Source: Akkermansiaceae bacterium (GTDB lineage Bacteria; Verrucomicrobiota; Verrucomicrobiia; Verrucomicrobiales; Akkermansiaceae). Taken from it: a stretch of 37,022 nucleotides of DNA. The DNA is taken from positions 1 to 37,022 of the forward strand of contig CAIZNN010000228.1 of assembly GCA_903934285.1 (NCBI GenBank), written 5' to 3'. The notes below the pieces were generated by a model, which did not search any database, was not told where the DNA came from, and saw only the letters and a program-made list of their open reading frames with translations. Positions 15,278-24,900 of this stretch are shown piece by piece; position 1 is the first letter of the stretch, and each line of letters begins with the position of its first letter. A program made the translations under genes and the position numbers.

Positions 15278-17812
15278 TTACGGATGCCTGAGGCGGAAGA
15301 AGCGGGTGCCGGCAGACTCGGTGATGATGACTTGTTTGCGGGTTCCCTCGATGCTGAACGGGCGGGTGGAGTCGGCCCACCTGCTGAGGTCCGTGCTTTC
15401 CTCCAACTGCCACCCGGTCGCCGCGGCGGGCCAGGCGAGCAGGAGCGTGCCGGGGCTCGGCGCATGCATCGAGATGTTAGGCAAGACGATGAAGTTGGCC
15501 TGCAGGGAGCGGCTGATGGTGGCATTGAAGCTCAAGCTCGGTGAGCTAGCCACCACCACCACCGGGTCGACCCCTTCGGTCCAGTTGGTGAAGAGGTAGC
15601 CGGGCTGCGCCTGGGCCATCAAGACCACGGACTGAGCGGTTTCATAAACGCCAGCACCGCTCACGACGCCGGCGTTCGGTGGTTCGGCGATGGCCTGGAT
15701 GCGGTTGCCATACGCGAAATTGGCGACCAAAGTGCGGTTGCCAGTGACATTGAAACTGAAGCTGGCTTGAGTGCTGACCAGCGCCCCGTTTTGGGTCCAG
15801 TTGACAAACGCATAGCCGGGGAACGGGATGGCCTTGAGCCGCGCCACTGCGCCGGACTCGTAGGTCGGCTCGGCTTCGATGGCCCCGCGTCCGGCTGGTT
15901 GCACCACGGTGACGACGGTGAAGAGCGGCTTGAAGATGGCCACCACGACGAGGCTGCCGCTGACGGTAAAGGTGTACGGGTTGTCAGAGCTGACGGCGAC
16001 GCCATCCACCAACCATTTGGAGAACTTGTAGCCTGGGACGGCCACCGCGCTGAGCGTGGCGCTGGAGTTGAGGGCATAGGCGCCGCCGCCGCAGGTGGTG
16101 CCGCCGTAGATCGGCAGCGACCCGGTGGCAATCGAGTGGTTGTCGCCTAACGCGATGAAATTGGCCACCAGCGTGCGGTCTGCCGCGGCGGCGAAAACCA
16201 GGGTCGGGGAGGTGCCGATCACCACGTCATCTTCGGTCCAGTTGACAAAGCCGTAGCCAGCCGCGGCGGTGGCAACCAGCGTGACGCCGGTGCCGACCAA
16301 GTGGCGACCGGTGCCGCCGGCCGTTCCGCTGTCAGGCGGGGCGGCGCTCGCCGCGATGGCGCAGGCGGGCGCGGCAGCGTCGATGGCGAGGGCAAAGGCG
16401 CCCAATGCCGCGACGCTCACCGCAATGCTGTGGTTGAGTGGATCGACCGTGCCGCCCACCGCTTGCCAGGCGCCGTCAGTGAAATGATAGATGGCCAGGC
16501 TGTTCTCATCGAAGCCCGGCGGCAGCAGGGTGACGTCGTAGCCCAGGGTCACGCTCACCTGGCCGCTGTAGCTGCCGTTGAACTTGAGCATCCAGACTTG
16601 CGCCGAGCGACCCGGGATGGGGAAGGTGAAGTCGTTGAACTCGCCGTGCGCGACGTGGCTATCCAGTTCGGCATCGTCGGCACGGATGAAACTGCCGAAG
16701 CACGACCCCTCGGAGGACACCTCGCTGAATTGGTAGTCGATGCCGCCCGCCACGCCCGCGCCCCCATTGCAACTGCCGGAACTGCCGCTGCCCGGGGCCA
16801 CCTTGGTGCCGGTGAGGAGGGTGAGCAGCAAGTCGTGGCTCACCGTTTGGTTTGGCGCGAGGCTGCCCAAGGTCCACCGTTGCACCCCGGCCACCCAGCG
16901 TTGGACCGGGTCAAACCAATCGGTGCCCAGCCGCGACAGATAGGGCGGATGCTGCCAGTTGTCTTCGACCGAGAGGTGGACGCCCTCCGACGGCTTGCCA
17001 ATGCGGTGGGCATCGATGCCATTGCCCTCGATGCCGAAATAGCCGATTTCAAACGCGTCGGGGGCGATGAGGGCGTGGAAAGCGAGATAGTCGGTGAGGC
17101 CGGCGGTAGTGCCAGCGCCGTACCACCAGCGGTCCAGCCCGACCAGGGTGATATCATGGCAGAACTCGCCGAGCGGGCCGGGGTAGGGGCGGTTGTCGTA
17201 AAGCCCGCATTCCGATTTGAGCCCGTGCAGCAATTGGAAGAGCTGCAGATGGGTCACGGTGCTGGCGGAGAGGTTCTGGATCGTGCAGGTCTGTTTGAGC
17301 ACGTAACGGTCGCTGGACAGCGCGGTGGCGCCACCGGCGGCCGAGGCGGGGGTGGCACCCATCGGCGTGCCGCTCACGGTATCGAGCATTTCGTAGCGCA
17401 ACGTGAGGCGCAGGTCCGGGTTGGCGATGACCGATTCGGCAATCGGCAGGTTATCGGCATTGACGCCGACCGCGCGGATCGGGCTGACGACCTGGAAGTT
17501 CGAGTTGCTGACCCAGTCGGGAAACACCCATTGCGGCTCCAGCCATTTCGGGGCCACAGGCGTCTCTCCGGCGGTGTAGGCGATGGCCGTGGCCCACTCG
17601 CCGGACAAGTATTCGCGGCCCTCGAAACCGGGGGTGTTGTCTAGCAATAAATCCGCGTAGCCGTAATCCGAGAGGGTAATGTTCCAGTTGGGGTTGGCCA
17701 ACATCAGCGAGTCGCTTTGCGCCGGGGCGTGACCGGGCCAGCCAGCCAACAGCGCCACCGCAGCCCCACACCATGCCCGCCAAAGGCCGTAATGATCGGT
17801 TGTTGGGTTCAT
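15278..17812 (-). CDS. Secreted protein with four divergent InlB-like repeats
   Basis: This 844-residue protein has a signal peptide (LWRAWCGAAVALLAGWPG, cleavage near HAPAQ). The first 500 residues are beta-rich and I do not recognise the fold. From about residue 515 four repeats of 70-75 residues follow, each with the pattern GYxFxNW...V...(S/T)F...xRxLxANF (near 517, 592, 665 and 736). This fits the divergent InlB B-repeat family, beta-grasp modules of surface proteins. The last 65 residues end WQLEESTDLSRWAD...FFRLRHP, a tail of the type found at the ends of many secreted verrucomicrobial proteins. The role may be adhesion or polysaccharide handling; this is a guess. ATG 17812 is the only start giving a signal peptide. 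Confidence 0.82.
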   Translation of the reverse strand: MNPTTDHYGLWRAWCGAAVALLAGWPGHAPAQSDSLMLANPNWNITLSDYGYADLLLDNTPGFEGREYLSGEWATAIAYTAGETPVAPKWLEPQWVFPDWVSNSNFQVVSPIRAVGVNADNLPIAESVIANPDLRLTLRYEMLDTVSGTPMGATPASAAGGATALSSDRYVLKQTCTIQNLSASTVTHLQLFQLLHGLKSECGLYDNRPYPGPLGEFCHDITLVGLDRWWYGAGTTAGLTDYLAFHALIAPDAFEIGYFGIEGNGIDAHRIGKPSEGVHLSVEDNWQHPPYLSRLGTDWFDPVQRWVAGVQRWTLGSLAPNQTVSHDLLLTLLTGTKVAPGSGSSGSCNGGAGVAGGIDYQFSEVSSEGSCFGSFIRADDAELDSHVAHGEFNDFTFPIPGRSAQVWMLKFNGSYSGQVSVTLGYDVTLLPPGFDENSLAIYHFTDGAWQAVGGTVDPLNHSIAVSVAALGAFALAIDAAAPACAIAASAAPPDSGTAGGTGRHLVGTGVTLVATAAAGYGFVNWTEDDVVIGTSPTLVFAAAADRTLVANFIALGDNHSIATGSLPIYGGTTCGGGAYALNSSATLSAVAVPGYKFSKWLVDGVAVSSDNPYTFTVSGSLVVVAIFKPLFTVVTVVQPAGRGAIEAEPTYESGAVARLKAIPFPGYAFVNWTQNGALVSTQASFSFNVTGNRTLVANFAYGNRIQAIAEPPNAGVVSGAGVYETAQSVVLMAQAQPGYLFTNWTEGVDPVVVVASSPSLSFNATISRSLQANFIVLPNISMHAPSPGTLLLAWPAAATGWQLEESTDLSRWADSTRPFSIEGTRKQVIITESAGTRFFRLRHP

Positions 17813-18204
17813 GTGGATGGACGGGTTGCGAAGGTTGGGAGGCCGACGAAAAACGGATGGTAAGATGCCCCGCGCACGGATGTAAAGCATTGACAGCGAT
17901 GCGCCGGAATTCGCCTGCGGCAGCGGGCGCGCACGCCAGATCCAGGGCGCATCATCAGGCGCCGACCCGTGCCTGCCGCGTCCCAATGGCCAGAGTGCCG
18001 GAGGCATCGACCCCAGACCTGCCAGCCGGCCTGTTCTCTGGAGGTAACATCGCCCTTGACACCCGCCTGGAAAACTTCATCATCCATAGCCTGATGAGAT
18101 TCTAAATTCTAAACCAAGAACCTGGCGTCCCTTGGGTGTTCTTTCTCTTCTCTTCGTTTAGAATTTGGTGCTTGGAATTTAGTGCTTACCTCCCCCCCAC
18201 CGTT
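17813..18204. other. Divergent intergenic region, no gene seen
   Basis: It separates the minus-strand InlB-repeat gene from plus-strand ppk2 and should hold both promoters. The part nearest ppk2 (about 18090-18185) is AT-rich with an 11-base inverted repeat. Short open frames here are compositional and lack starts or recognisable domains. Confidence 0.5.
18104..18166. repeat. AT-rich inverted repeat upstream of ppk2
   Basis: AAATTCTAAAC (18104-18114) is matched by its exact reverse complement GTTTAGAATTT (18156-18166). The AT content contrasts sharply with the flanks. It may be a promoter-associated structure, a regulator site or a short interspersed element. Confidence 0.6.
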
Positions 18205-19116
18205 ATGATCAAGCCCAAACTCATCCAACAATTCGTTGTCGAGCCCGGTTCGGCCGTGAACCTGAAACAATACGTGACCGACTGGACGGAGACCGAGGAG
18301 GCCCAGGAACTCGGCAAGGACGTCATCAAGGAGCGGGCCCACGAGGTGCTCGAGGAGAGCCGCAAGCAACTTGATGCCACCCAGGAGTTGCTCTATGCCA
18401 GCGACACCCACTCGGTGCTGCTCATTTTCCAGGCGATGGATGCCGCGGGCAAGGATGGCACCATCCGCCACGTCATGTCCGGCGTCAACCCGCAGGGCTG
18501 CCAGGTCTTTAGTTTCAAAAAACCCTCCGCCGAGGAACTCGATCACAATTTCCTGTGGCGCTACATGAAATCCCTGCCCGAGCGCGGCCGCATCGGCATC
18601 TTCAATCGCTCGTATTACGAGGACGTGCTCGTCGTCAAAGTCCATCCGGAATGGCTCGGCCCGGGCCAACCCGCCAACCCCGACGACAAGTTCTGGGAGC
18701 AGCGCTACGAGGACATCAACAACTTCGAAAAACACCTCTCCCGCAACGGCACACTGGTGCTCAAGTTCTTCCTCCACGTGTCGAAAGGCGAGCAGAAACG
18801 CCGCTTCCTCGAGCGCCTCAACAATCCGGAAAAGCACTGGAAATTCTCCGAGGCCGATCTGGCGGAACGCGAACACTGGAAGGACTATCAGAAAGCATTC
18901 GAAGCCGCCCTCAGCGCCACCAGCACCAAGCGCGCGCCGTGGTATGTCATTCCCGCCGATCGCAAATACGTCGCCCGCGCGTTGGTGGCCGACATCGTGA
19001 CCACCGCCATTCAGGATCTGGGCCTCGAGTTTCCCGAGGTGACGCCGGCCAAGATGGCCGTGCTGGAGGCCGCCCGCGCCCGCCTGGAGAGCAACTCCAA
19101 TCACGCCGAAACCTGA
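18205..19116 (+). CDS. ppk2: Polyphosphate kinase 2 family enzyme
   Basis: This 303-residue cytoplasmic enzyme transfers phosphate between polyphosphate and nucleotides. Seen: FQAMDAAGKDGTI (75-87) as Walker A, VNPQGCQVFSFKKPSAEELDH with the conserved polyP-binding basic residues, GIFNRSYYEDVLVVKVHPEW (131-150) containing the Walker B/lid region, and FFLHVSKGEQKRRFLERL. Length and motifs match single-domain PPK2; the PPK2 subclass (NDP- or NMP-phosphorylating) cannot be settled by eye. ATG 18205 starts the typical N-terminal helix; it is preceded by a run of C and no Shine-Dalgarno. It is followed after 3 bases by the K+ channel gene, so transcription must continue into the ion-transport genes. 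Confidence 0.93.
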   Translation: MIKPKLIQQFVVEPGSAVNLKQYVTDWTETEEAQELGKDVIKERAHEVLEESRKQLDATQELLYASDTHSVLLIFQAMDAAGKDGTIRHVMSGVNPQGCQVFSFKKPSAEELDHNFLWRYMKSLPERGRIGIFNRSYYEDVLVVKVHPEWLGPGQPANPDDKFWEQRYEDINNFEKHLSRNGTLVLKFFLHVSKGEQKRRFLERLNNPEKHWKFSEADLAEREHWKDYQKAFEAALSATSTKRAPWYVIPADRKYVARALVADIVTTAIQDLGLEFPEVTPAKMAVLEAARARLESNSNHAET

Positions 19117-19119
19117 CTC

Positions 19120-19563
19120 ATGATCCTGAAGCTTCTCATCGCGTGGTTCCTGATGGCCCTGTGCGTGACGATCCACGCGACCGGGTTGGGGGTGGCATTT
19201 CGCTGGATGAAGAGTCGGCACACGCCGGCCTATGACGAGCGATTCTGGCCCCCCATCCGGCTGCTCATCGACGTCGCGGGTTGGACCATCTTCCTGCATT
19301 TGGTCGAAATTTCGGCGTGGGCGTTTTTCTATGCCTGGGGCCAGGCGCTGCCCGACATTCCCAGCGCGTATTATTTCAGCGCGGTGACTTACACCACCAC
19401 CGGTTACGGCGACCTGGTATTGCCGCCGGAATGGCGTCTGGTCGGTGGCGTCGAGGCGCTCACTGGTATCCTGATGTGCGGCTTGTCCACGGGATTTTTC
19501 TTCACCATCGTCAGTAGGCTCCACCACGCGCGGTCTGGCTCCGCACCCAATTTGAAACCATGA
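19120..19563 (+). CDS. Small potassium channel, Ion_trans_2 type
   Basis: This 147-residue membrane protein has a hydrophobic N-terminal helix (5-25), a second helix (45-70), a pore loop with the selectivity filter TTTGYGD (92-98) and a final helix (108-131). The TxGYGD filter is diagnostic for K+ selectivity. There is no RCK/TrkA-N or cyclic-nucleotide domain, so gating must come from voltage, membrane state or a partner. It starts three bases after the ppk2 stop and its last four bases (ATGA) contain the start of the exchanger gene, a sign of tight translational coupling. Confidence 0.9.
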   Translation: MILKLLIAWFLMALCVTIHATGLGVAFRWMKSRHTPAYDERFWPPIRLLIDVAGWTIFLHLVEISAWAFFYAWGQALPDIPSAYYFSAVTYTTTGYGDLVLPPEWRLVGGVEALTGILMCGLSTGFFFTIVSRLHHARSGSAPNLKP

Positions 19564-20651
19564 AACCTTTGCTCAAGGAAATCCGTCACAACCCGTTGCT
19601 CTGGCTGCTGGCCTTTGTGCCCGTGGTGTTTGCCGCCGCGCAACTCAAGCCCGATGCCCACACCCTGCTGTTCGTGCTGTCCATCCTGGCCATCGTGCCA
19701 CTCGCGGCATTGCTGAGTCACGCCACCGAAGCGGTGGCGGCCAAGACCGGCGACGCGCTCGGCGGCTTGCTCAACGCCACGCTGGGCAACCTGACCGAAT
19801 TGGTCATCGCGCTCACCGCCTTGCGCGCCGGACAATACATGTTGGTCAAGGCGTCCATTGCCGGCGCCATCGTCACCAACACGTTGTTCATGCTAGGCGC
19901 GTCATTCCTGTTAGGTGGTCTCAAGTACCACGTGCAGGAATACAACCGGGTAGGGGCCCGCTTTCAGGCTGGCTTGCTGTTCCTCGCCACGATTGCGTTG
20001 TTGATTCCCTCGGCGGTCGCCGAGGCCGACTCCGCGTCCCACGCGGCATTCACCCAAAAGTTGAGCGTGGGTTTGGCGGTGCTGCTCATTGTCGCCTATG
20101 GCTTGGGCATGTTGTTCTCGCTCAAGACCCACCGCGAGTTATTTGCGGGGGCGGAACACGCCGAGTCCGGCGAAGCCCCGTGGCCGATGGGTCTGGCGCT
20201 TGGCACCTTGGCTGGCGTCACGGTGCTGGTGGCGTTGGTGAGCGAGGTGTTCGTCGAGTCGGTGCAGCGGGCGGCCGAGACGTTCGGCATGTCCCCTGCC
20301 TTCGTCGGTTTCATCGTCGTCGCCCTGGTTGGCGCTGCGGCCGAGATGGCCGCGGCGTTTGCCGGCGCGCGCAAGAACCGCTTGGATCTGAGCGTGGGCA
20401 TCGCCTTGGGCAGCGCGGCACAAATCGCGCTCTTTGTGGCCCCGGTGCTGGTGTTGCTCAGTTATGTGCTTGGTCCGACGCCCATGGACCTGCAATTCTG
20501 GCCGGGGGCGGTGGTGATGATGCTCATCGCCACCCTCACCGCCTCGTTAGTGACCAACAGCGGACGCTCGGCGTGGTTCGTCGGGGTGTTGGTGCTGATG
20601 GTCTATCTGATTTTTGCGATGACCCTCTACCTCCTGCCGCCACGGGCATGA
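19560..20651 (+). CDS. Calcium/cation-proton exchanger, CaCA superfamily (CAX/ChaA-like)
   Basis: This 363-residue protein has about eleven hydrophobic helices in two halves. The first alpha motif reads GGLLNATLGNLTELVIALTA, matching the GN(A/L)TEL signature with its cation-binding Glu. The second reads VALVGAAAEMAAAFAGARKN followed by LDLSVGIALGSAAQIALFVAP, where CAX proteins usually have GNAAEH. So the conserved Asn and His of the second motif are replaced while the Glu is kept. The likely role is export of Ca2+ (or another cation such as Na+ or K+) in exchange for H+. It overlaps the K+ channel gene by four bases and closes the ppk2 operon. Confidence 0.87.
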   Translation: MKPLLKEIRHNPLLWLLAFVPVVFAAAQLKPDAHTLLFVLSILAIVPLAALLSHATEAVAAKTGDALGGLLNATLGNLTELVIALTALRAGQYMLVKASIAGAIVTNTLFMLGASFLLGGLKYHVQEYNRVGARFQAGLLFLATIALLIPSAVAEADSASHAAFTQKLSVGLAVLLIVAYGLGMLFSLKTHRELFAGAEHAESGEAPWPMGLALGTLAGVTVLVALVSEVFVESVQRAAETFGMSPAFVGFIVVALVGAAAEMAAAFAGARKNRLDLSVGIALGSAAQIALFVAPVLVLLSYVLGPTPMDLQFWPGAVVMMLIATLTASLVTNSGRSAWFVGVLVLMVYLIFAMTLYLLPPRA

Positions 20652-20736
20652 CGCCATGCGATTATCCATTTGACTACGCGATACGCTTTGTTTGACTCCA
20701 GCAACAGAAAAACTCGAAGATCACCCACCGACACAC

Positions 20737-21939
20737 ATGACCACAAAATCACAAATCAAGTCCCGCTTGGGCACCAGCCTCGGGCGCGTCGGCATGCCAG
20801 CCGCGCTGTTGGCCACGGCGTGGCTCTGTGGCTGCAAGAAACCTGAGGTGGCAGCGTTGCCGCCCCCCATCGTTGAGGTTATGGCAATCACCACCTCGGA
20901 GGTGCCGCTGAGCGCCACGCTCATCGGCCAGCTCGATTCGCCGCAGAACGTCGAGGTGCGGGCCCGCGTCGAGGCGTTCGTCGATGAAATGCGCTTCACC
21001 GAGGGGGTTGAAGTCAACAAGGGCGACGTGCTCTTCGTGCTGGATAAGAAGCCGTTCCTGGAAAAACTCATGGCGGCCAAGGGGTCCTTGGCCGAGGCGG
21101 CCGCCGCACTGAAAAAATATGAGGCCGATGTCGCCCGCCTCGAGCCGCTGGTGGAAAAAAAGGCGGTTCCCCAACAAGATCTGGACAACTCCCGGGCGTC
21201 CTTGGACATGGGCAAAGCCAACGTGCTCACGGCCCAGTCGCGGGTGGAAACCGCACAATTGAATCTGGGTTATTGCGAGGTGCTGGCCCCGATCACCGGG
21301 CTGATCGGAGCCAAGCAGGTGTCCATCGGCGATCTGGTCGGCAAGGGCGATCCAACTTTGTTAGCCACCATGTCCACGCTCGATCCAATCTGGTTTTACT
21401 GCAACGTGAGCGAAGTGAGCTATATCAAAGTGAAGGAATGGAGCGCCACCGTGGGCAAGGATCTCTTCAGTCTGCCGCTCACCCTGATTCTGGCCGACGG
21501 CATGGAACATCCGGACCAAGGAAGCTTTATCTTCATCGACCGGGCGGTGGATGTGAAAACCGGCACCTTGCGAATGCGGGCCAAATTCCCCAACCCGAAA
21601 AAGATCCTGCGCCCCGGCATGTTCGCGCGGGTCAGGATCGATCTGGGCACCCGCAAGGATTGTCTGGAGGTGCCGGAGCGCGCGGTGGTCGAATTGCAGG
21701 GCAAAACCTTCCTGTGGGTGGTCAGCCAGGACGGCAAAGCCAGCCAGCGGCCGGTGAAAGTGGGCGAACCGAACGGCTCGAATTTCATCATCCTCGACGG
21801 CATCAAACCCGGCGAACGCGTGGTGGTTGAGGGCCTCCAGAAAGTCCGCGAAGGCGCCCCGGTCAACGCCAAGACCGCCGCCGAGATGACTGCCATGAAA
21901 GCCGCCCCCGCCGCCGCCGCCAAACCCTCCAAGGAATAG
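20737..21939 (+). CDS. RND efflux periplasmic adaptor lipoprotein
   Basis: This 400-residue protein is the membrane-fusion subunit that bridges an RND pump and an outer-membrane channel. A lipobox LCGC (30-33) predicts lipid attachment at Cys33. The lipoyl-like half motifs (VEVRARVEAFVDEMRFTEG, then APITGLIGAKQVSIGDLVGKG) flank a long coiled-coil hairpin (about 110-175), followed by beta-barrel and membrane-proximal domains. The C-terminus is Ala/Lys-rich low complexity. ATG 20737 was preferred over the TTG at 20692 because it gives a normal lipoprotein signal. It is six bases from the permease gene. Confidence 0.93.
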   Translation: MTTKSQIKSRLGTSLGRVGMPAALLATAWLCGCKKPEVAALPPPIVEVMAITTSEVPLSATLIGQLDSPQNVEVRARVEAFVDEMRFTEGVEVNKGDVLFVLDKKPFLEKLMAAKGSLAEAAAALKKYEADVARLEPLVEKKAVPQQDLDNSRASLDMGKANVLTAQSRVETAQLNLGYCEVLAPITGLIGAKQVSIGDLVGKGDPTLLATMSTLDPIWFYCNVSEVSYIKVKEWSATVGKDLFSLPLTLILADGMEHPDQGSFIFIDRAVDVKTGTLRMRAKFPNPKKILRPGMFARVRIDLGTRKDCLEVPERAVVELQGKTFLWVVSQDGKASQRPVKVGEPNGSNFIILDGIKPGERVVVEGLQKVREGAPVNAKTAAEMTAMKAAPAAAAKPSKE

Positions 21940-21945
21940 ACGACC

Positions 21946-24900
21946 ATGGCCGAATTCTTCATCCGCCGGCCCATCGTGGCGATGGTCATCTCCATCGTCA
22001 CGGTCATCGTGGGTCTCATCTCGCTGTCCCGCCTGCCGATCTCGGAATACCCGAACGTGAGCCCGACCTTGATCCAGGCCACCACCACCTACCGTGGCGC
22101 CGCAGCAGAGGCGGTCATGGAATCGGTGGCCACACCCATCGAGTCCAAGGTCAATGGCGTGGACAAACTGCTCTACATGCAGTCCTACAACACCAATGAC
22201 GGCAAGATGACACTCAACGTCACCTTCGATGTCGGCACCGACGTGGACATCATGCAGGTCAACGCCCAGAACCGCGTGGGCCAGGCGGAAGCCCAGTTGC
22301 CCGATGCGGTCAAACGCGAGGGCGTCGTGGTCAACCGCTCAAGTCCAGACATTCTGTTAGCCATTGGCCTGTCCTCGCCCAAGGCCACCTATGACGGGGT
22401 GTTTCTCGGCAACTATGCCGACATCAACCTCGTCGATCAAATCAAGCGCGTGCCCGGCGTGGGCGATGTGAAAAACTTCACCGCGCAGGATTATTCGATG
22501 CGCGTCTGGCTCAATCCGGAAAAACTGGCGATTCTCGGAGTCACGCCAAAGGACGTGTCGGACGCGATCAAGGAACAGAACGCGCAGTCGCCGGCCGGCA
22601 CCATCGGCGCGGAACCCGCTCCGCGCGGCCAGGAGAGCCAGTTCAACATCCGCGCCCAGGGCCTGCTCAAGGATCCCAAGGAATTCGCGGAAATCATCGT
22701 CCGCTCTAACACAGACGGCTCGCAGGTCAAAATCAAGGATGTCGGCCGCGTCGATCTCGGCGCCCAAACGTACTCGATTCGCGCCCGCATGGACAAGGCG
22801 CCGGCCGGTGCCCTCGGCGTCTATCTGGCCCCCGGCGCCAACGCGATCCAAACCGCCGACAAGGTGAAGAAGATCCTGGAAGAGGCCAAGACCCGCTTTC
22901 CGCCGGACATGGAATACGGCATCACCCTGGACTCCACGCTGCCGATCAAGGCATCCATGCATGAAATCATGAAGACCCTGGAAGAGGCGATCATCCTGGT
23001 GCTCATCGTGGTGTTCATCTTCCTGCAAAGTTTCCGCGCCACCATCATCCCGATGCTCACCGTGCCGGTGTCTCTGTTAGGCGTGTTCATCGCGTTCCCG
23101 ATGTTAGGTTTCAGCGTCAACACCCTCACCATGTTCGGGCTGGTGCTGGCCATCGGCATCGTGGTGGACGACGCCATCGTGGTGGTCGAAGCCGTGCAGC
23201 ACCACATCGAGCACGGGATGTCGCCGGTGGATGCCACGCGCCAGGCGATGAAGGAAGTCTCGGGGCCGGTGGTGGCCATCGCGCTGATTCTCTGCGCGGT
23301 GTTCGTGCCCGTTGCCTTCATGGGCGGGGTGACCGGCCGCCTCTATCAACAATTTGCCATCACCATCGCCGTCTCGGTGGTGTTCTCCGCCATCAACGCC
23401 CTGACCCTCAGCCCCGCGCTCTCCGCCTTGCTGCTGCGCAAACCCACCCCGGGCCGCGGCCCCCTCGCCTGGTTTTTCAAGAAGTTCAACCAGTTCTTCG
23501 ATTGGGTCACCCGCGGCTACGGCTCGATTGTCGGCGGCCTCACCCGCAAGGCCACACGCTCCATGCTGTTATTGGTGGCGGTGTGTGGCGGCGTCTATCT
23601 GCTAGGAAAGGTGGTGCCCGGCGGTTTCATTCCGGACGAGGACAAGGGCTATCTGTTTGTGGCGGTGGAATTGCCGGAGGGCGCCTCCTTGCAGCGTTCC
23701 GATGAAGTGCTCAAGCAGGTGGAGGCCATTGTCGGCAACACCAAAGGCGTGCGCTCGGCGCTGGCCATTTCCGGCATGAGCATCCTCAACTCGCTCAACT
23801 TCCCCAACTCCGCGCTGATGTTCATCGGTCTGGATGATTGGAAGGACCGCGAGGACCCCAAGTTGCATGCCAAGGCGCTCGTCGCGGAATGGAACAAGAA
23901 GTTCTTCGCCATCCCCGGGGCGCGGGTGTTCGCCTTCGGTCCGCCGCCGCTGCCCGGCTATGGCAACGTTTCCGGTTTCACCATGCAGTTGCAGGACCGC
24001 GCCGGCGGCAGTGTCGAACAACTCGCCGCGTATGCCCAACAGGTCATCGCGGCGGCCGCCAAGCGCCCGGAACTTGCCCGCCTCAGTACCACCTTCCAAC
24101 CGTCCACGCCGCAGGTGAGAGTGGAACTCGACCGCGAAAAAGCCCGCACCCTCGGGGTACCGGTGGACAGCGTGTTCCAGACGTTGCAAGCCTACCTCAG
24201 CGGCCTATATGTGAACGACTTCGTGAAGTTCGGCCGCGTTTACAAGGTCTTCCTGCAGGCCGAGCCGGAGTTCAGCAACACCCCGGACGACATCGGGAAG
24301 TTCTTTGTGCGCAACAACGACGGCGGCATGGTGCCGCTCAGCACGCTGGTGCATGTCTCCAAGATGTCGGGGCCCAACTTCGCCACGCGCTTCAATCTCT
24401 ATCTGGCCGCCGAAATGATGGGCTCGCCCGCGCCCGGCTACAGCTCGGCCCAGGCCATGAAGGCAATGGAGGAAATCATGGCCACCATGCCGCCCAACGT
24501 CGGCTATGAATGGTCCGGCCTGACCTTGCAGGAAAAGAAGTCCGAAGGCCAGGCCCCGATCATTTTCGGCATGGCTATCATCTTTGTGTTCCTTCTGTTA
24601 GCTGCGCAGTATGAAAGTTGGTCGCTGCCTTTCGCCGTGCTGCTGTCGGTGCCCACCGTCATTCTCGGCACCATGGTCGGCTTGGTGCTCCGGCATTTCG
24701 AAATGAATGTCTATGCCCAGGTCGGCCTCGTCATGCTCATCGGCCTGGCCGCCAAAAACGCCATCCTCATCGTCGAGTTCGCCAAAATGAAACGCGATGC
24801 AGGCGTGCCCACGCTCGAAGCCGCCCTCGAGGGCGCGAAATTGCGCCTCCGCCCGATCCTGATGACTTCCTTCGCTTTCATCCTCGGTTGCGTGCCGCTG

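Noticed and set aside
15140..15290. Small proteins encoded by the GGGCAC array
   Set aside because: Any frame through a perfect hexamer array is open; the peptides are only two-residue repeats and have no gene signals.
16301..17644. 447-residue plus-strand open frame
   Set aside because: It is opposite the InlB-repeat gene; biased Arg/Gly/Ala composition, no start signal or domain.
18109..19527. 472-residue minus-strand open frame
   Set aside because: It is opposite ppk2 and the K+ channel gene, both with diagnostic motifs.
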